64,000 nt of DNA. Source: PALSA-894 sp963757565. Lineage in GTDB: Bacteria > Pseudomonadota > Alphaproteobacteria > Rhizobiales > Xanthobacteraceae. Under the pieces are notes generated by a model, which searched no databases, was not told where the DNA came from, and saw nothing but the letters and a program-made list of their open reading frames with translations. Shown here one piece after another: positions 61,346 through 64,000 of the stretch; the stretch's first letter is position 1, and each line of letters starts with the position of its first letter. The stretch spans positions 1,240,001 to 1,304,000 of the forward strand of contig CAVWSB010000011.1 in assembly GCA_963757565.1 (NCBI GenBank), in the 5' to 3' direction. Both the position numbers and the translations under genes were made by a program.

Positions 61346-62089
61346 ATGAGCATCGTGACCGCCGCCATTCTCGTCATCGGCGACGAGATCCTATCGGGGC
61401 GCACCAAGGACAAGAACATCGGCTACATCGCCGAGTACTTGACCAATATCGGGATCGACCTGAAGGAAGTGCGCGTGGTCTCGGATGAAGAGGATGAGAT
61501 CGTCACGGCGCTCAACGCGCTGCGCAATCGCTACACCTACGTGTTCACGACAGGCGGCATCGGGCCGACGCATGACGACATCACGGCGGACTCGGTGGCC
61601 AAGGCGTTCGGCGTATCGATCGATGTCGATCCGCGCGCGCGCGCCATCATGGAGGAGAACTACAAGTCGCGCGGAATCGAGATGAACGAGGCGCGGTTGC
61701 GCATGGCGCGGATGCCGTCGGGCTCCGAGCTGTTGAAGGCCAATCAGGGTCCTCCGGGCTTCACGATCGGCAACGTGTTCGTGATGGCTGGCGTGCCGTC
61801 GATCATGCAGGTGATGCTCGATTCCGCGGCGCCGATGCTCAAGACTGGCGCCAAGATCCTGTCCGAGACCGTGCGCGGCGACGTGCGCGAAGGCGACATC
61901 GGCACCGAACTGGGCGAGATCGCCAAGCAGCATCCCAACGTCATGATCGGCAGCTATCCGTTCTTTGACGAGAAGAGCGGTCCGAATACCAATCTGGTGA
62001 TCCGTTCGCGCGATGCGGGCCATCTCGCGGCGGCGCGCGCCGATGTCGAGGCGATGCTGATGCGCGTGCGCGCCGCGACTGCGGCATGA
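61346..62089 (+). CDS. CinA-like molybdopterin-binding-fold protein
   Basis: The 247-residue protein is the MoCF-binding/CinA N-terminal type: AAILVIGDEILSGRTKDKN, VFTTGGIGPTHDDITADSVAKAFG, and a C-terminal FMAGVPSIMQVML-like block. It lacks the CinA C-terminal deamidase domain, so it is the short form. Family members hydrolyse ADP-ribose or FAD in some species. CAAAAGGA lies before the ATG. The promoter region is shared with the divergent ligase gene. Confidence 0.9.
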   Translation: MSIVTAAILVIGDEILSGRTKDKNIGYIAEYLTNIGIDLKEVRVVSDEEDEIVTALNALRNRYTYVFTTGGIGPTHDDITADSVAKAFGVSIDVDPRARAIMEENYKSRGIEMNEARLRMARMPSGSELLKANQGPPGFTIGNVFVMAGVPSIMQVMLDSAAPMLKTGAKILSETVRGDVREGDIGTELGEIAKQHPNVMIGSYPFFDEKSGPNTNLVIRSRDAGHLAAARADVEAMLMRVRAATAA

Positions 62090-62093
62090 CACG

Positions 62094-62459
62094 GTGACGG
62101 TCACGCCGCAATTGGCTCAACTCGCGGCGCGCTGTTATGCGGTCTGTGCGATCATTGCGGGAACGGTTGCGATCGCGGTGGTTGTTTTCCTGATCGCGAT
62201 TTTCGGATTTCATCCCGCCGACTGGACTCTGGTGATGGCCGGGTGCGGACCGGGGTTCGCTTTCGTTCTGCTCGGCGTGTTCATCTGGCGGCGCCAGACA
62301 TGGGCGATGATTGCGGCCTTGGCGCTGCTTGTCGCCCTTCGTTACTTTCTCGGCGATGTCGGGCCTGTGTTGGGCGCGGCATTGATCGTGGCGCCCGTCG
62401 TGTTCGCAGCTCTGACCATGATCGCCCTGCTGGCGCCGGAAAACGCCAGACAAGCTTGA
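62094..62459 (+). CDS. Small four-helix membrane protein of unknown function
   Basis: The 121-residue protein has four hydrophobic helices: CAIIAGTVAIAVVVFLIAIFG, VMAGCGPGFAFVLLGVFIW, MIAALALLVALRYFLG, and LIVAPVVFAALTMIALLA. It starts at a GTG 4 bases after the CinA-like stop, so it is probably co-transcribed. I do not recognise the family. Confidence 0.7.
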   Translation: MTVTPQLAQLAARCYAVCAIIAGTVAIAVVVFLIAIFGFHPADWTLVMAGCGPGFAFVLLGVFIWRRQTWAMIAALALLVALRYFLGDVGPVLGAALIVAPVVFAALTMIALLAPENARQA

Positions 62460-62511
62460 TCGCCCGCCGCCAGCCACTACGTCTCATGGACCCCAACGAG
62501 GAGAAACAATC

Positions 62512-62943
62512 ATGGCCACCATCAAGCGCGACGCATCGGCTCACTGGAGTGGCACCGGGAAGGAAGGCAAGGGCGCAATCACGACGCAAAGCGGCGTGCT
62601 CTCCGACACGCCCTACGGCTTTTCACGCCGCTTCGGCGACGAGAAGGGCACCAATCCCGAGGAACTTATCGGCGCGGCGCATGCGTCGTGCTTCACGATG
62701 GCACTTGCGTTCCAGTTGACCGGCGCCGGCAAGCCGCCCGAAAGCCTCGACACCAAGGCGGTCGTTTCGCTCGATCAGATCGAGGGTGGTTTCAAGATTT
62801 CGGCAGTCGCGCTGACCCTGAAGGCGAAGGTGCCCGGTCTGTCGCAGGAGGAATTCAAGAAGCTTGCCGACACCGCGAAGGCGAATTGCCCGGTCTCGAA
62901 GGTGCTCAACGCCGCGATCACGCTGGACGCGACGCTGGAATAG
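62512..62943 (+). CDS. osmC: OsmC-type organic hydroperoxide reductase
   Basis: The 143-residue protein matches OsmC: AHWSGTGKEGKGAITTQSGVL, PYGFSRRFGDEKGTNPEELIGAAHASCFTMAL with reactive Cys60, and KANCPVSKVLNA with partner Cys126. It reduces organic hydroperoxides with lipoyl or thiol donors. GAGGAGA lies before the ATG. It is convergent with the TetR gene, 0 bases apart. A second OsmC-type end is found at the left edge of the window. Confidence 0.92.
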   Translation: MATIKRDASAHWSGTGKEGKGAITTQSGVLSDTPYGFSRRFGDEKGTNPEELIGAAHASCFTMALAFQLTGAGKPPESLDTKAVVSLDQIEGGFKISAVALTLKAKVPGLSQEEFKKLADTAKANCPVSKVLNAAITLDATLE

Positions 62944-63582
62944 TCAGCGCGTCCCATACGCCTTCATGAACGCTCGCACCGCAATCCCGACCACATGGTC
63001 GATGCGTTCCTGGGGGGGAGGGGGCGCGAAGTTGAACAGCACCGGCTTGAATGTGCTCGCGAGGCATGATTCCAGAAACTGTCCGGCGACGATGTCGCAA
63101 TCCGCCGCGTCGATTGCCAGTACGCCGGTTTCCACCTTCGCGCGCAGATAGGTCGACAACTTCGCGATACCGACCGCGGGGCCCGTCTCGTAGAATTGCC
63201 GCCCGATCTCGGGCATCCGGTCCGCGATAGCGATCACGGTGCGGATCGAGGAGGTCGAGCGATTGCAGAGATACTGTGCAAACGCGCCGCCGAGCCGCGT
63301 GAGAACCGCCGCCACGTCGTCGTCGGCAAGATCGAGGACGAACACGCCCTCCGCCTGCATCCGGCACTGCTCCTCGGTGATCGCCTCGAACAGCTCTTCC
63401 TTGTTTCTGAAATAGACGTAGAGCGTCCCCTTCGAGACGCCGGCCTTGCGGGCGATATCGTTCATGCTGGCGGCGTCGAAGCCCTGCGCCAGGAAAATCG
63501 CCCTCGCGCCCTCGATGATCTGGCGGCGCTTGGCGCTGTCATCGTTGGTGAGGGGCGGTGCGAGCGTTGCGACGTTCGACAT
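62944..63582 (-). CDS. TetR-family repressor of the adjacent efflux gene
   Basis: The 212-residue protein has a TetR helix-turn-helix (KRRQIIEGARAIFLAQGFDAASMNDIARKAGVSKGTLYVYFRNKEELF, about 18-62). The C-terminal domain resembles the AefR type. It is divergent from the gene at 63772, with two matching operators and overlapping promoters between. It likely represses both until a ligand, probably a drug or solvent, binds. Confidence 0.93.
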   Translation of the reverse strand: MSNVATLAPPLTNDDSAKRRQIIEGARAIFLAQGFDAASMNDIARKAGVSKGTLYVYFRNKEELFEAITEEQCRMQAEGVFVLDLADDDVAAVLTRLGGAFAQYLCNRSTSSIRTVIAIADRMPEIGRQFYETGPAVGIAKLSTYLRAKVETGVLAIDAADCDIVAGQFLESCLASTFKPVLFNFAPPPPQERIDHVVGIAVRAFMKAYGTR

Positions 63583-63648
63583 GGCGTTTCCCCGGCCGGC
63601 TCTCTCTGCCCATACGGCAAGCGGCCGAGATTCTCCTTCACTTTTCTT

Positions 63649-63667
63649 TGACCGAACCGTTCGGTCA
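63649..63667. promoter_or_regulatory. TetR operator, left site
   Basis: TGACCGAAC-C-GTTCGGTCA is a perfect 9-bp inverted repeat around one base. It lies 67 bases before the TetR start codon and matches the second site at 63710-63728 apart from two bases, one of them the central base. Confidence 0.85.
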
Positions 63668-63669
63668 TC

Positions 63670-63698
63670 TTGACTTACGTGCGATCGGGATGTATGTC
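63670..63698 (+). promoter_or_regulatory. Promoter for the efflux gene
   Basis: TTGACT (63670-63675), a 17-base spacer and TATGTC (63693-63698) form a sigma70-like promoter reading right. Its -35 box overlaps the -10 box of the divergent TetR promoter. Confidence 0.6.
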
Positions 63699-63700
63699 AA
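63672..63700 (-). promoter_or_regulatory. Promoter for the TetR gene
   Basis: On the minus strand TTGACA (63700-63695), a 17-base spacer and TAAGTC (63677-63672) form a promoter reading left. It occupies almost the same bases as the rightward promoter. Confidence 0.6.
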
Positions 63701-63709
63701 GTGCCGAAA

Positions 63710-63728
63710 TGACCGAACGGTTCGGTTA
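63710..63728. promoter_or_regulatory. TetR operator, right site
   Basis: TGACCGAAC-G-GTTCGGTTA has 9-bp arms with one mismatch. It is just downstream of the rightward promoter, 44 bases before the efflux start codon, so binding would block transcription. The site centres are 61 bases apart. Confidence 0.85.
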
Positions 63729-63771
63729 AATTGCATTCAGATCAGTAGTTTGGAAGTAGGGAAGGCTCTCG

Positions 63772-64000
63772 ATGTACCGCGACAGTGAATCGGCCGACGG
63801 ATCGGTCCCTACCACGGGACGGCCGGCTTGGCAGAAAGAAGGGGCGGACTCCCCCGCCGCTCCCGCTCCGGCGACACGAGAGCCGGACGCTGCCAAGCCG
63901 GCCGGGCCCATTGCGGTCCGCCAGCCGGAGGCGGCGGCTGAGAAGCCAAAGCGGCGCCTGAACCGCAAGGCACTGATCGCGGCTGCGCTGATCGCGGCAC
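63772..64000 (+). CDS. HlyD/EmrA-type membrane-fusion protein, N-terminal fragment
   Basis: The ATG at 63772 opens a frame that stays open to the window end: a hydrophilic N-terminus of about 65 residues rich in Pro, Ala and Glu, then KPKRRLNRKALIAAALIAA, the start of a membrane anchor. That layout and divergence from a TetR gene are typical of HlyD/EmrA-like efflux adaptor subunits. Only 76 codons are visible, so the call is tentative. Confidence 0.55.
   Translation, partial: MYRDSESADGSVPTTGRPAWQKEGADSPAAPAPATREPDAAKPAGPIAVRQPEAAAEKPKRRLNRKALIAAALIAA

Noticed and set aside
1..64000. CRISPR array, phage genes, rRNA operon or conjugation genes
   Set aside because: None seen. The only tandem repeat found is two units of 23 bp without spacers (40438-40483).

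Overview
The window is high-GC DNA from an alphaproteobacterium, most likely a Bradyrhizobium/Xanthobacteraceae-like member of the Hyphomicrobiales. The support is compositional and by content: strong GC bias, many GTG starts and 1-8 nt gene overlaps, an Anbu proteasome cluster, Bug-family binding protein, RHH_4 and Lin0512 proteins, many aromatic-compound and acyl-CoA genes, and several intergenic palindromes typical of that group. There is no phage, integrase, CRISPR array or rRNA operon. One tRNA (Gln, CUG) is present.

Layout. 0-4.3 kb: tail of an OsmC protein, ferredoxin reductase, FMN flavoprotein, glycerol-3-phosphate-type acyltransferase and HpaH-like hydratase. 4.5-10.1 kb: a 1129-residue GMC oxidoreductase/hydrolase fusion and a GT39-like membrane protein. 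10.2-19.5 kb: tRNA-Gln, extradiol dioxygenase, XRE regulator, a ppx-rlmE-acyltransferase overlap operon, a DHA2 exporter and two secreted TPR proteins. 19.7-28.0 kb: guaB, aquaporin, GlcG/HbpS protein with a secreted Asp-nucleophile hydrolase, MDR reductase, MAPEG protein, RsmB-type methyltransferase and guaA. 28-39 kb: an AT-richer orphan gene, ArsR/SRPBCC pair, dctA, an SDR without the usual catalytic residues, ArsC-like protein, phenol-type monooxygenase, transporters and small secreted proteins. 39.3-42.8 kb is the accessory patch: IS-like repeats, broken small genes, a LuxR-type regulator with all four acyl-homoserine-lactone pocket residues, an RHH protein, and a well-formed sigma70 promoter reading into about 450 nt of hairpin-rich DNA without a credible gene (candidate ncRNA). 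42.8-51.9 kb: SCPU protein, Bug protein, nnrU, a YfgM-like/lipoprotein/der/MFS run and a GGDEF-EAL protein. 52.0-58.7 kb: Anbu peptidase, transglutaminase, alpha-E and circularly permuted ATP-grasp genes, split by a VapBC-type module and by prfC. 59-64 kb: response regulator, feruloyl-CoA-synthetase-like ligase, CinA-like protein, OsmC protein, and a TetR regulator divergent from the start of a probable HlyD-type efflux gene, with two operators around overlapping promoters.

The genes suggest a soil heterotroph that degrades aromatics (monooxygenase, extradiol dioxygenase, HpaH, feruloyl-CoA ligase), imports dicarboxylates (DctA, Bug protein), exports drugs or solvents and senses c-di-GMP and possibly AHLs. 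A general caution: about 20 single-base indels interrupt otherwise conserved genes, including der and prfC. Several sit in homopolymers and 16 are insertions, so most are probably sequence errors. Broken genes are therefore given as one CDS over the full span, with the shift positions noted.
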